From Rhodospirillales bacterium (GTDB lineage Bacteria > Pseudomonadota > Alphaproteobacteria > Acetobacterales > Acetobacteraceae), in contig JANYFG010000039.1 in the NCBI GenBank assembly GCA_025362815.1, positions 1 through 64,000 of the forward strand: a DNA stretch of 64,000 nucleotides, written 5' to 3'. The notes under the pieces were generated by a model, which was given only the letters and a program-made list of their open reading frames with translations, was not told the DNA's origin and did not search any database. Shown here in pieces: positions 49,046 through 58,518 of the stretch (position 1 is its first letter; each line of letters starts with the position of its first letter). The position numbers and the translations under genes are program-made.

Positions 49046-49816
49046 TCATGAGTGCATATCGTCCCGCACTTTGCTCGCCAGCGTGTGCAGCCCCGAGCCC
49101 GCGCCGTTGGACATCACGCTGAAGCCGGTTTGGCGGCTGATCCAGGCGTATCCCGCCACCGCTCCGCGCGCGACCGGGCGCATGGGCAGCTGTTCGGCGG
49201 TGGTCATCGGCTGCATGTAGACGGTGATGCGGTTGCCGTTGATGTCGTCGTACATCAGCATTGCCGCCGGCCCGCCCACGGCGGCCAGTACCCGCCCGCC
49301 GATGAAGCGGTAGCCGAGACGGGACAGGTCCGGCACCTCCACCCGCCGTTCCAGCCTTTCCGACATCCAGCCGACGAGTTCGGTGCGATTGGTTGGACCG
49401 AGCTCCACCGGTCGCTCGATATCGGACACGAACACCCGATGCGCCGCGGTGGCCTGCATGGTGAGCCATTCCATGTCGGAGGGGCGGTGCCGGTCGCGCG
49501 CCATCCATCCGGTGGCGCCGCCGAGCGACAGGGCGAGCAGAAATCCGGCGGCGACCTGCCACCGCACATGGCTTCGCGACACCCGTTGCTCGATCCGCCG
49601 GCTGAGGTTCAGCCGCGCCGGCACCGGCTCGCGCGCCTTGAAGGCGAACGCCTCGCGCAGCAGCGCCACCTCGTGCCGCCAGTCATCGAGCCGTGCGGCG
49701 AGCAGCGGGTCGTGCTGCATCATCGCGGCGATTTCGGCGTAGCGCGCGGCGTCGAGTTTTCCATCGACGAAGGCGTGCAGTTCCTCCTCCTGGATGGGGC
49801 GCGTGGATGGGCTCAT
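49046..49816 (-). CDS. Anti-sigma factor (single TM)
   Basis: IQEEELHAFVDGKLDAARYAEIAAMMQHDPLLAARLDDWRHEV, TM QVAAGFLLALSLGGATGWMA; overlaps the ECF sigma gene. Confidence 0.87.
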   Translation of the reverse strand: MSPSTRPIQEEELHAFVDGKLDAARYAEIAAMMQHDPLLAARLDDWRHEVALLREAFAFKAREPVPARLNLSRRIEQRVSRSHVRWQVAAGFLLALSLGGATGWMARDRHRPSDMEWLTMQATAAHRVFVSDIERPVELGPTNRTELVGWMSERLERRVEVPDLSRLGYRFIGGRVLAAVGGPAAMLMYDDINGNRITVYMQPMTTAEQLPMRPVARGAVAGYAWISRQTGFSVMSNGAGSGLHTLASKVRDDMHS

Positions 49817-50334
49817 TTCACCCTCCTCAGTTTGGTGGCCGGCTGGCCGTCCATGTGGGCGCGCAGCGAATCGCGGCAGCGGCTGAGGCGCGACATCACG
49901 GTGCCGATCGGAATGCCCAGGATCGTTGCAACGTCACGGTAGTCCAGACCCTCCACCACCACCAGCAGCAGCACCTCGCGCTGTTCCAGGGGCAACAGGT
50001 CGAAACCGCGCATCATGTCGCGCACCGCGAGGCTCCATTCCTGGCCGGGGGGCACCGGCATCTCGATGCCATCGGCGTCCACCGCGGTCAGCACCTGCAT
50101 CCGGCGCCGCGCGGTGCGCCAGCGGCTGACGAACAGGTTATGCAGGATGGCGAAAAGCCAGGGCTGGACCGTTGTGTCGTGGGTGCGTCGCGGCAGGAAA
50201 TCCAGCGCGCGCACAAGGGCGTCCTGCACGAGATCGTCGGCATCCTGGTCGTGACGCAGCAGGCTCCACGCATAGCGCCGCAGCGCCGGTACCGCCTCCT
50301 CGATCTCGCTCAGCGCCGACATGCCGCGCTTCAT
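49813..50334 (-). CDS. ECF-type RNA polymerase sigma factor
   Basis: ALRRYAWSLLRHDQDADDLVQDALVRAL; LPLEQREVLLLVVVEGLDYRDVATILGIPIGTVMSRLSRCRDSLR. Confidence 0.93.
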   Translation of the reverse strand: MKRGMSALSEIEEAVPALRRYAWSLLRHDQDADDLVQDALVRALDFLPRRTHDTTVQPWLFAILHNLFVSRWRTARRRMQVLTAVDADGIEMPVPPGQEWSLAVRDMMRGFDLLPLEQREVLLLVVVEGLDYRDVATILGIPIGTVMSRLSRCRDSLRAHMDGQPATKLRRVK

Positions 50335-50386
50335 CCTTTCTTAACCTTCAGGCGTTATCTTTCTATCACGTCAGCGACATTTTCAG

Positions 50387-50411
50387 GGAATAAACGCGGC
50401 GCCGCGGCGTC
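50387..50411 (+). promoter_or_regulatory. Candidate ECF-sigma promoter GGAAT-N16-CGTC
   Basis: ggaat (50387-50391), 16 nt, cgtc (50408-50411), about 48 nt upstream of ATG 50459 in the divergent gap from the ECF sigma gene. Confidence 0.6.
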
Positions 50412-50458
50412 GGAGGAGTGAGCCAACACGGTTTGGTGAACGACATAAGGACCGATGC

Positions 50459-51064
50459 ATGCATACCAAGATCACGGCGGCTTTTGCCTTGGGCCTGATG
50501 GCCTTTGCGGCACCCGCCATGGCGCAGGGCACCACGCCCGCGCCGCATATCCGTGGCACCGTTACCATGGTGTCTGACACGATGGTGGAGGTGAAGACCC
50601 GCAAGGGCGAGACGGTGTCTGTCATCCTCGACCCCAATTTCAGCGTGACGGGCGTGTTCAAGTCGAGCTTTGCCGACATCAAGCCGGGCAGCTTCATCGG
50701 CGCAGCCTCCGCGCCGCAGCCGGACGGCACGTTCAAGGCGCTTGCGGTGATCGTGTTCCCGCCCGGCATCACCGGCGGCGACGGCCATTATGCGTGGGAT
50801 CTGGAGCCGAACAGCACCATGACGAACGGCACCGTGGGTGAGCTTTCGATGTCGAAAGGCCGCGTGCTGTCGGTGAAATATCCGAACGGCGAGAAGCAGA
50901 TCGTGGTTCCTGACGACGTGCCGGTGGTGAGCTTTCACCCCAGCACCCGTGCGGCCATCGTGGTGGGCGCGAATGTGACGATCAATCCGATCAAGGCGCC
51001 GGACGGGTCCACCCATGCCGCGCGCATGCAGGTTGGCGAAAACGGCATGATCCCGCCGGCGTAA
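50459..51064 (+). CDS. Exported hypothetical protein (DUF5666-like OB fold?)
   Basis: Signal peptide MHTKITAAFALGLMAFAAPAMA; HIRGTVTMVSDTMVEVKTRKGETVSVILDPNF. Confidence 0.7.
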   Translation: MHTKITAAFALGLMAFAAPAMAQGTTPAPHIRGTVTMVSDTMVEVKTRKGETVSVILDPNFSVTGVFKSSFADIKPGSFIGAASAPQPDGTFKALAVIVFPPGITGGDGHYAWDLEPNSTMTNGTVGELSMSKGRVLSVKYPNGEKQIVVPDDVPVVSFHPSTRAAIVVGANVTINPIKAPDGSTHAARMQVGENGMIPPA

Positions 51065-51128
51065 GCCTGGACGGATGATGCGGCGGCCGGGGTGTTTCGC
51101 TCCGGCCGTTTTGGACGGAGGTTCGACG

Positions 51129-51785
51129 ATGGCCGATGGCGCCGGTACGGGAACGGTGAGGGGAACGGTGAGGGGAACGGTGAGGGTTCACGCGCTGATT
51201 GTGCGCGTGACGCACTGGGTCAACGCATTCGCGCTCACCTGCATGGTGATGAGCGGGTGGCAGATCTACAACGCCACGCCCTTGTTCGGTTTCCGCTTTC
51301 CCGCCTGGGCCACGCTGGGCGGCTGGTTGGGCGGCGCCATCGCCTGGCATCTGGCCGCCTTGTGGCTGCTGGTGGTGAACGGGCTGGTCTATGTGGGGTA
51401 TGGCCTGCTGAGCCGCCATTTCCGCCGCAGTTTCTTGCCCATCAGCGCCGGCCGCGTTTTTGCCGACACGCGCGACGCGTTGCGGTTTCGCCTGGCGCAC
51501 AAGGCCGGCAGCTACAACGCGGTGCAACGGTTGTTCTACGTGGGTGTGCTGTTTCTGCTCGTGCTCGCCGTGCTGTCGGGCTTCGCGTTGTGGAAGCCGG
51601 TTCAGCTGCATGCGCTGGCGGCTTTATTTGGCGGTTACGAGGTTGCGCGGCGGGTGCATTTCGTCGCCATGGCGGGGATCGTGGGGTTTGTTGTGGTGCA
51701 TCTGGCGCTGGTGGTTGTGGTGCCGCGCACCCTTGTTTCCATGATTACCGGCAGAGCCCGCATTGTGCTGGAGCCGTCGAAATGA
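51129..51785 (+). CDS. Cytochrome b561-type membrane protein
   Basis: VHALIVRVTHWVNAFALTCMVMSGWQIY; four TM helices with His residues. Confidence 0.85.
   Translation: MADGAGTGTVRGTVRGTVRVHALIVRVTHWVNAFALTCMVMSGWQIYNATPLFGFRFPAWATLGGWLGGAIAWHLAALWLLVVNGLVYVGYGLLSRHFRRSFLPISAGRVFADTRDALRFRLAHKAGSYNAVQRLFYVGVLFLLVLAVLSGFALWKPVQLHALAALFGGYEVARRVHFVAMAGIVGFVVVHLALVVVVPRTLVSMITGRARIVLEPSK
51149..51184 (+). repeat. In-frame 12-bp tandem repeat (GGGAACGGTGAG x3)
   Basis: Three exact copies encoding TVRG-TVRG-TVR at the N-terminus of the cytochrome b561-like protein. Confidence 0.9.
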
Positions 51786-52528
51786 CGCCCAAGCTCAAAG
51801 CCGCCGATTTCCAGCCGCAGCTTCGCCGCCTGGAGCGCCGGCTGTTTCTCCGGTCCGGTTTGTCGCTCGGTGCGTTGACCTTGCTCACCGGCTGCAACCT
51901 GCAGGACGGCGACACGGTGGATCGCGTTCTGTGGGCGATGTCGCGCTTCAACGACCGGGTGCAGGCGGCGTTGTTCAATTCGAACGCTTTGGCGCCAACG
52001 TATGCCGCCAGCGACATCACCAAGCCTTATCCGTTCAACGCCTTCTACGGCGAGGATGACGCGCCGGAGATCGACGCCGCCACCTGGAAGCTGGACATAT
52101 CCGGCGCCGTCCAGGATCGCACGCCGTGGGATCTGGCCCGGTTGCGTGCCTTGCCGCAGGAAAGCCAGATCACGAGGCATATCTGCATCGAGGGGTGGAG
52201 CGCGATCGGGCAGTGGTCCGGCGTTCCATTGCATGCGCTTCTGAAGCAGATTGGCGCGGACACGCGGGCCAGGTATGTGGGCTTCAAATGCGCGGATCGG
52301 TATTATTCCAGCATCGACATGGCCACCGCGCTTCACCCGCAGACGGTGTTGGCGCTGGATTTCCTGGGCCAGCAGTTGCCGACTGAATTTGGCTTTCCGC
52401 TCAGGCTAAGGGTTCCGACCAAGCTGGGCTTCAAAAGCCCCAAGCACATCGCGGCCATGTTCGTGACAAATGATTATCCTGGCGGCTACTGGGAGGATCA
52501 AGGATACAACTGGTTCAGTGGATCATAA
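51782..52528 (+). CDS. Molybdopterin-dependent oxidoreductase (sulfite oxidase/MsrP-like fold)
   Basis: WKLDISGAVQ...QITRHICIEGWSAIGQWSGVPLHALL; KSPKHIAAMFVTNDYPGGYWEDQGYNWFSG. Confidence 0.9.
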   Translation: MTPKLKAADFQPQLRRLERRLFLRSGLSLGALTLLTGCNLQDGDTVDRVLWAMSRFNDRVQAALFNSNALAPTYAASDITKPYPFNAFYGEDDAPEIDAATWKLDISGAVQDRTPWDLARLRALPQESQITRHICIEGWSAIGQWSGVPLHALLKQIGADTRARYVGFKCADRYYSSIDMATALHPQTVLALDFLGQQLPTEFGFPLRLRVPTKLGFKSPKHIAAMFVTNDYPGGYWEDQGYNWFSGS

Positions 52529-52550
52529 ATCTCCCACGCCACCCATCTTC

Positions 52551-52593
52551 ATGAATAAAAGTCTTTTTGCTTCTTTTTCTTCAGAAAAAGAAG
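52551..52593 (+). repeat. Family 1 palindromic repeat, module B only
   Basis: ATGAATAAAAGTCTTTTTG + CTTCTTTTTCTTCAGAAAAAGAAG (52570-52593). Confidence 0.92.
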
Positions 52594-52596
52594 ACT

Positions 52597-54234
52597 CTAC
52601 GCCTGACGCTCAAGATGATCTCGAAAGCGATTGCGCAAAGTCAGTTTATGTACCTTGCCGGTGGCGGTGTGTGGCAGTTCATCCAGCACCACCACGCCAT
52701 CCGGCAGCCACCATTTCGGGATTTTGCCGTCGTAGATCGTCAGCACCTCTGCGGGGTCCAGCGTGGCGCCGGGGCGGGCCACCACCACCAGCAGGGGCCG
52801 TTCGGTCCATTTTGGGTGGCTTGTGGCCACGATCGCCGCTTCGGCGACGTCGGGGTGAGAGACGGCGATGTTTTCCAGCGTGATCGAGCTGATCCATTCG
52901 CCGCCTGACTTGATCACGTCTTTTGAGCGATCGGTGATTTCCATGGTGCCGCCGGGGTCGATGGTGGCGACATCGCCGGTGGCGAACCAGCCCTGCGCAT
53001 CGCATGCGCTGCCTGGCTCCTGGCCCCAATAGGCGGACGCGACCCATACCCCGCGCACCATCAGGTTGCCCTGGGCCACGCCGTCCCATGCCAGTTCGGC
53101 GCCGCTGTCGTCGACGATCTTCATGTCGATCCCGAAGATGCCGCGCCCCTGTTTTTCCAGATGCCGCAGCTTGGCCTCGCCGGCGAGGTTCATGGTGGTC
53201 GGCACCGGCGCGTTCATGGTGCCCAGCGGGCTGGTTTCGCTCATGCCCCAGGCGTGATCGACGCGCACGCCGTATTCGGTTTGGAACGCCGCCAGCAGGA
53301 GACGGGGGCAGGCGGACCCGCCGATCACCAGGCGGTCCACCGTTTCGAGCCGTTCGCCGCTGGCGCGCAGATGGTGCAGCAGGCCCAGCCAAACCGTGGG
53401 CACGCCCGCCGACATCGTGACATGCTCGTCGTTCATCAGCGCGGTGAGGCTGGGGCCATCGAGATGCCGGCCCGGCATGATGAGCGAGGCACCTGTGGCC
53501 GGGGCGGCGTAGGGCAGGCCCCAGGCATTGACGTGAAACATCGGCACGACCGGCAGCACGCGGTCGGTGGCGCGCAGCCCGAACACGTCGGGCGCGGTGA
53601 CGGCCATGGCGTGGATGACAGTGGAGCGATGGCTGTAGAGCACGCCCTTGGGCTTGCCGGTGGTGCCGGAGGTGTAGCAAAGCGAGGCGGCCGTGCGTTC
53701 GTCGAACTCCGGCCAGGTGTAGTCGTCGGTTTCGGCTGCCATCAGCTCCTCGTAGCATAGCAGGGCCATGCCGGAGGGCAGATCGAGGGCGGGCATCTCG
53801 GCGCGGTCGCACATGAAGACGACGGCGCGGACCGAGGGGGTTTGGGTGGCGATGGCCTCGATGATGGCGGCGAAGCTGGTTTCGGCGAAGATGACGCTGT
53901 CGGCGGCGTCGGCCACGATGAAGCCGATATCGGGGGCGCCGAGACGGGGATTGATGGTGTGGCAGATCGCCTGCATGCCGGAGACGGCGTAGTAGAGCTC
54001 CAGATGGCGAAACCCGTTCCAGCCCAGCGTTGCCACGCGGTCGGACGGCTTGATGTCCAACCCCTTGAGGACCCGGACCAGGCGGCGCGCGCGGGATTCG
54101 AGGTCGGGGTAGCGATACCGGTGGATGCCGCCATCGACGTTTTTGGACACGATCTCGGACGCGGTGTGATTGCGCGCGGCGTGGCGGATGATCGACGAGA
54201 TCATCAGCGGTCGGTCCTGCATCAGCCCAAACAT
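52597..54234 (-). CDS. Acyl-CoA synthetase (AMP-binding, fatty-acid--CoA ligase family)
   Basis: [55 protein letters not shown]. Confidence 0.93.
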   Translation of the reverse strand: MFGLMQDRPLMISSIIRHAARNHTASEIVSKNVDGGIHRYRYPDLESRARRLVRVLKGLDIKPSDRVATLGWNGFRHLELYYAVSGMQAICHTINPRLGAPDIGFIVADAADSVIFAETSFAAIIEAIATQTPSVRAVVFMCDRAEMPALDLPSGMALLCYEELMAAETDDYTWPEFDERTAASLCYTSGTTGKPKGVLYSHRSTVIHAMAVTAPDVFGLRATDRVLPVVPMFHVNAWGLPYAAPATGASLIMPGRHLDGPSLTALMNDEHVTMSAGVPTVWLGLLHHLRASGERLETVDRLVIGGSACPRLLLAAFQTEYGVRVDHAWGMSETSPLGTMNAPVPTTMNLAGEAKLRHLEKQGRGIFGIDMKIVDDSGAELAWDGVAQGNLMVRGVWVASAYWGQEPGSACDAQGWFATGDVATIDPGGTMEITDRSKDVIKSGGEWISSITLENIAVSHPDVAEAAIVATSHPKWTERPLLVVVARPGATLDPAEVLTIYDGKIPKWWLPDGVVVLDELPHTATGKVHKLTLRNRFRDHLERQA

Positions 54235-54319
54235 CGCACTCTCCCCGATATCGCCGGTCCTTTTGATCTGGCCGGCGTATCGGGGGAGCCTACAGAAAGC
54301 GGGCGCGGATCAAAACCAC

Positions 54320-55576
54320 TCAAAGATGGTTTTGGATGAACCCTTTGATCAACGGCGCGATTTCGGCCGTGAAGCGGCGGCCGTTGAAGAGGCCGTAATG
54401 GCCCACACCCTTTTGTTCGTAATGCATACGCATGCCCTCCGGCAGGGCGGTGGTCAGCGCGTGCGCGGCACGGGTTTGGCCGATTCCGGAGATATCGTCG
54501 CGCTCGCCCTCGATGGTGAGCATGGCGGTGCGGGTGATGGCGCCGGGGTTCACGAGGTCGCCGTGATAGGTGAGGAGCCCGCGCGGCAGGAGATGTTCGA
54601 GGAACACCGCCTCGATCGTTTGCAGGTAGAATTCGGCAGACAGGTCCATCACCGAGCGATACTCGGTGTAGAAGGCGCGCTTGGATTCAAGGGACGAGCC
54701 ATCGCCCTCCATCAGATGGACGAACATCTTCCAATGCGCGTCCATATGCCGCTTCATGTTCATGGCCATGAAGCCGGCGAGCTGCAGGAAGCCGGGGTAG
54801 ACCTGGCGTTGGAAGCCCTTGGCGCCCGGCGGCACGCGCTGGATCACGGTTTTTTCGAACCATTCGAGGTCGTGCTTGCCGGCGAAGTCGTTCACCGCCG
54901 TCATGCCCTCACGCGTGTCGATGGGGCCGCCGATGAGGGTCATGCTGCGCGGGGCAAGGTTCGGCTCGCGCGCGTTCATGACCGAGACGGCGGCGAGGAC
55001 CGGCACGGCCGGCTGGCAGACGGCGATGAGATGCGTCTCGGGGCCGAGCAGTTTCACGAAGTCTATCAGGTAGTCGATATACGTGTTGAGGTCGAAGCCG
55101 GGGCCGTCGAGCGGCATGTCCCGGGCGTCTTTCCAGTCGGTGATGTAGACGTCGTGATCGGCGAGGAAGCCGGCGACGGTGCCGCGGAGCAGGGTGGCGA
55201 AGTGGCCGGACATGGGCGCCACGATGAGCAGCTTCGGGTGGTGCGGCCGGTCGGTGGCACGACGGAACCGCTTCAGGTCGCACCATGGCAGCGCCAGTGT
55301 GGTCTCCTCGGTGATTGCCACCGCCTCACCGTCGATCTCGACGCTGGAATGGCCGAATTCGGGCTTTTGGAAGGTGCGGGTGGTGTGTTCGAAACTGTCG
55401 AGCGCCGCGTGGGTGAGGCGGCCCAGCGTTGTGGGGCGCCACGGATTATGCGGCCCGTCCAGCACCTGGAGGGTGGTGGTTGCCAAAGCGCGCAGCGGCG
55501 CCAGGCTGGCACGCTGCATTTCATAAAGCGCATAAAGCATCGAGACGTTCGTCCTGATTTCCGGAGAGATATTCAC
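54320..55576 (-). CDS. phaZ: Intracellular polyhydroxyalkanoate depolymerase
   Basis: MLYALYEMQRASLAPLRALA; PMSGHFATLLRGTVAGFLADHDVYITDWKDARDMPL; CQPAVPVLAAVS. Confidence 0.87.
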   Translation of the reverse strand: MNISPEIRTNVSMLYALYEMQRASLAPLRALATTTLQVLDGPHNPWRPTTLGRLTHAALDSFEHTTRTFQKPEFGHSSVEIDGEAVAITEETTLALPWCDLKRFRRATDRPHHPKLLIVAPMSGHFATLLRGTVAGFLADHDVYITDWKDARDMPLDGPGFDLNTYIDYLIDFVKLLGPETHLIAVCQPAVPVLAAVSVMNAREPNLAPRSMTLIGGPIDTREGMTAVNDFAGKHDLEWFEKTVIQRVPPGAKGFQRQVYPGFLQLAGFMAMNMKRHMDAHWKMFVHLMEGDGSSLESKRAFYTEYRSVMDLSAEFYLQTIEAVFLEHLLPRGLLTYHGDLVNPGAITRTAMLTIEGERDDISGIGQTRAAHALTTALPEGMRMHYEQKGVGHYGLFNGRRFTAEIAPLIKGFIQNHL

Positions 55577-55678
55577 CCGCCAGCGCGGGGCATCGACCTT
55601 GCCGGTATAGGGGATAATCCATAAGAAAGTAACAAGAGCAACACCTGCCGTTGTCGAATGACCCGAGGGGAGGCCCGC

Positions 55679-57742
55679 ATGGCCGTCGCAATATCCAAAA
55701 TAGGCGATGTGGCGGTGCTGCTATTGGACACCCCGCCCGTGAATGCTGTGGCGCCGGCGGTGGCCGAGGACCTGATGCGGTGCGTGCAGGCGGCGTTGGC
55801 CGACCCCGCGGTGCGGGCGATTGTGTTGGGCGGGGCCGGAAAGGGCTTCTCTGCGGGCGCGGATATCGCGGATTTCGACCGCGCGGAGGCGGGTGGCGCC
55901 AGTATGCGGGCGTTGATGGTGGCGTTGGATGCGGCGGCGAAGCCGGTGGTGGCGGTGTTGCACGGTTTCGCGCTGGGCGGTGGATTGGAGATTGCGATGG
56001 CCGCGCATTGGCGCGTGGCGGCGCCGGGCACGCAAATCGGTCTGCCGGAAATCAATCTCGGCCTGTTGCCCGGCGCCGGGGGCACCCAGCGGCTGCCGCG
56101 CCTTGTGGGGGTGGCCAAGGCGTTGGACATGATGATGTCTGGCGCCGCCATCGGCGCGGAGGCGGCTGTCGTTGCGGGGTTGGTGGACGAGATCACCCAG
56201 GGCGATCCGATTGCTGCGGCGGTGGCCTTTGCGGCGGGCGCCACGGTGCGTCGTGCGCGTGATCGTGTTGTGGCGGCCGATGGCGCGGCGATTGAGTCGG
56301 CTCGTGCCGCGGCGGCGAAGCGGCGGCTGCGGATGCCGGCGTTGCTGGCGCTGATCGACTGTGTGGAGGCTGCCTCGACGCTGGATTTCGATGCGGCGAT
56401 TGCGGCCGAGGCCGATCGTTTCGACACGCTTCTGGCGAGTGCGGCCTCGGGCGGCCTGCGCCACGCCTTCATGGCCGAGCGCGCGGTGGCCCGGCTGCCC
56501 GGCATACCCAAGGGCGATGCCATGGTGTTTGAAACGGTGGCGGTGATCGGGGCCGGCACCATGGGCAGCGGAATCGCCATCGCCCTTTTGGATGCGGGGA
56601 TGCACGTGGTGCTGATCGATCTGCGCCCGGAACCGCTTGCGGCGGCGGCGGGCAAGATCCGGCGCACCCTCGAAAGCCAGGCCGAACGGGGCCGCATCAG
56701 CGCCGATCTCGCGCAATCCCGCGTGGCCCGCCTGTCGGTGGCGTCCGACCTGGCCGCCGCGGCGCCGGCGGATCTGGTGATCGAGGCGGTGTTCGAGGAT
56801 CTTGCGGTCAAACGCGCGGTGTTCGCCGAATTGGGCCGGATTGTGCGGCCCGATGCCGTTTTGGCGTCGAATACCTCGACGCTGGACGTGGATGCCATTG
56901 CCCGCGCGGCGCCGGGGCCGGAGCGGGTGGTGGGACTGCATTTCTTCAGCCCCGCCAACATCATGCGTCTGCTGGAGGTGATCCGCGGCGCCCGCACCGC
57001 GCCTGTTGTGCTGGGTCAGGTGATGGCGTTGGCGCGGCGCATGGGCAAGGTGGGCGTGGTGTCTGGCGTGTGCGACGGGTTCATCGGCAACCGGATGTTC
57101 GAGGAATATCTCCGCCAGGCGTATCTGTTGCTGGAGGAAGGGGCGTTGCCCGCGCAGGTGGACGACGCCATGGAGCAGTGGGGGTTCGCGCTCGGCCCGT
57201 TGCGGGTGATGGATCTGGCCGGGCAGGATATTGGCTGGTCCATCCGCAAGCGGCGTGCGGTGGAGCAGCCGGAGCGGCCGTATTCGCGTCTGCCGGATTT
57301 GATATGCGAGCAAGGTCGCTTTGGCCAGAAAGCCGGGGCCGGTTGGTATCTCTATCCCGATGGCCGCAAACCGTTGCACGACGCTGGGATCGACGCTCTT
57401 GTGGTGGCCCATTCCGCGATGCTGGGGCTGGCGCGACGGGCGGTGGGCGATGCCGAGATCGTCGAGCGCTGCCTGTTGGCGCTCATTAACGAAGGGGCGC
57501 GCCTGCTAGAGGACGGAATCGCGGCGCGGCCGCTGGATGTGGATCAGGTGTGGGTGCATGGGTATGGAATGGCCCCCGAGCGCGGTGGCCCGATGTTCCA
57601 GGCGGACCGGATGGGGCTGGCGCATGTGCTGGAGCGGCTGGTTTCGCTGTCGGCCGGCCGGGAGGGCTGGGCCTTCCGCCCGGCGCCCCTGATCCGAAAA
57701 CTGGTGGATGAAGGCCGTGATTTCGCGAGCCTGAACCGATGA
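55679..57742 (+). CDS. 3-hydroxyacyl-CoA dehydrogenase/enoyl-CoA hydratase fusion (FadJ/FadB-like)
   Basis: N-terminal crotonase GAGKGFSAGADIADF; VIGAGTMGSGIAIALLDAGMHVVLID; VGLHFFSPANIMRLLEVI. Confidence 0.93.
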   Translation: MAVAISKIGDVAVLLLDTPPVNAVAPAVAEDLMRCVQAALADPAVRAIVLGGAGKGFSAGADIADFDRAEAGGASMRALMVALDAAAKPVVAVLHGFALGGGLEIAMAAHWRVAAPGTQIGLPEINLGLLPGAGGTQRLPRLVGVAKALDMMMSGAAIGAEAAVVAGLVDEITQGDPIAAAVAFAAGATVRRARDRVVAADGAAIESARAAAAKRRLRMPALLALIDCVEAASTLDFDAAIAAEADRFDTLLASAASGGLRHAFMAERAVARLPGIPKGDAMVFETVAVIGAGTMGSGIAIALLDAGMHVVLIDLRPEPLAAAAGKIRRTLESQAERGRISADLAQSRVARLSVASDLAAAAPADLVIEAVFEDLAVKRAVFAELGRIVRPDAVLASNTSTLDVDAIARAAPGPERVVGLHFFSPANIMRLLEVIRGARTAPVVLGQVMALARRMGKVGVVSGVCDGFIGNRMFEEYLRQAYLLLEEGALPAQVDDAMEQWGFALGPLRVMDLAGQDIGWSIRKRRAVEQPERPYSRLPDLICEQGRFGQKAGAGWYLYPDGRKPLHDAGIDALVVAHSAMLGLARRAVGDAEIVERCLLALINEGARLLEDGIAARPLDVDQVWVHGYGMAPERGGPMFQADRMGLAHVLERLVSLSAGREGWAFRPAPLIRKLVDEGRDFASLNR

Positions 57743-58518
57743 GCAGCCTGGCATCGCTATTCGATCTCAGCGGCCAGGTGGCGCTGGTGACAGGCGGCTC
57801 GCGCGGGCTGGGCCTGCAGATCGCCGAGGCGCTCGGCGAATACGGCGCCACCATCGCCCTTGCGGCCCGCAAGCCGGCGGAGCTGGAGGCGGCGGTGGCC
57901 CATCTGGCGGGCCTGGGCATTTCGGCGTTCGCGGTCGTGGCGGATCTTCGCACCGCCGAGGCCGCGCAGGCCATGGTGGCGGACGTTATGCAACGGGCGG
58001 GGCGGATCGACATCCTCATCAACAATGCCGGCTCTTCCTGGGGTGCGCCTGCCGAGGATCACACGCCGGATCAGTGGATGCGGGTGATGGATCTCAACCT
58101 TCACGGCCTGTTCTTTGTGACCCAGGCGGTGGGGCGCGCGTGGATGATACCGCAACGCCGTGGGCGCATCGTGAACGTGGCGTCCGTGGCGGGATTGAAG
58201 GGCAATCAGACCGGGGCGCTCGGCACGATCGCCTACAACACGTCCAAGGGCGGGGTGGTGAATTTCACGCGTGCGCTGGCGGCGGAGTGGGGGCGTTATG
58301 GCATCACCGTCAATGCGCTGGCGCCGGGCTGGTTTGAATCCCGTATGACGAAGGGCACCTTGGCGCAGCACGGCGAGGCTTTCGCCGCGCGCACCCCGTT
58401 GGGCAAATTGGGCGGGCCCGACGACCTCAAGGGGGCCGCGGTCTTGTTTGCCTCGGCGGCTTCCGGGCACATTACCGGTCAAATTCTGGCGGTGGATGGC
58501 GGTGCGGTGGTGACATGA
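57739..58518 (+). CDS. SDR family oxidoreductase (gluconate 5-dehydrogenase-like)
   Basis: VALVTGGSRGLGLQIAEALGEYGA; ILINNAGSSWGAPAEDHTPDQW; YNTSKGGVVNFTRALA. Confidence 0.92.
   Translation: MSSLASLFDLSGQVALVTGGSRGLGLQIAEALGEYGATIALAARKPAELEAAVAHLAGLGISAFAVVADLRTAEAAQAMVADVMQRAGRIDILINNAGSSWGAPAEDHTPDQWMRVMDLNLHGLFFVTQAVGRAWMIPQRRGRIVNVASVAGLKGNQTGALGTIAYNTSKGGVVNFTRALAAEWGRYGITVNALAPGWFESRMTKGTLAQHGEAFAARTPLGKLGGPDDLKGAAVLFASAASGHITGQILAVDGGAVVT

Noticed and set aside
9790-52593. Family 1 repeats as a CRISPR array
   Set aside because: Copies are kilobases apart and palindromic with no regular spacers; not a CRISPR.
53161-53760. Plus-strand ORFs opposite the acyl-CoA synthetase
   Set aside because: Antisense GC-bias frames; the synthetase has full AMP-binding motifs.
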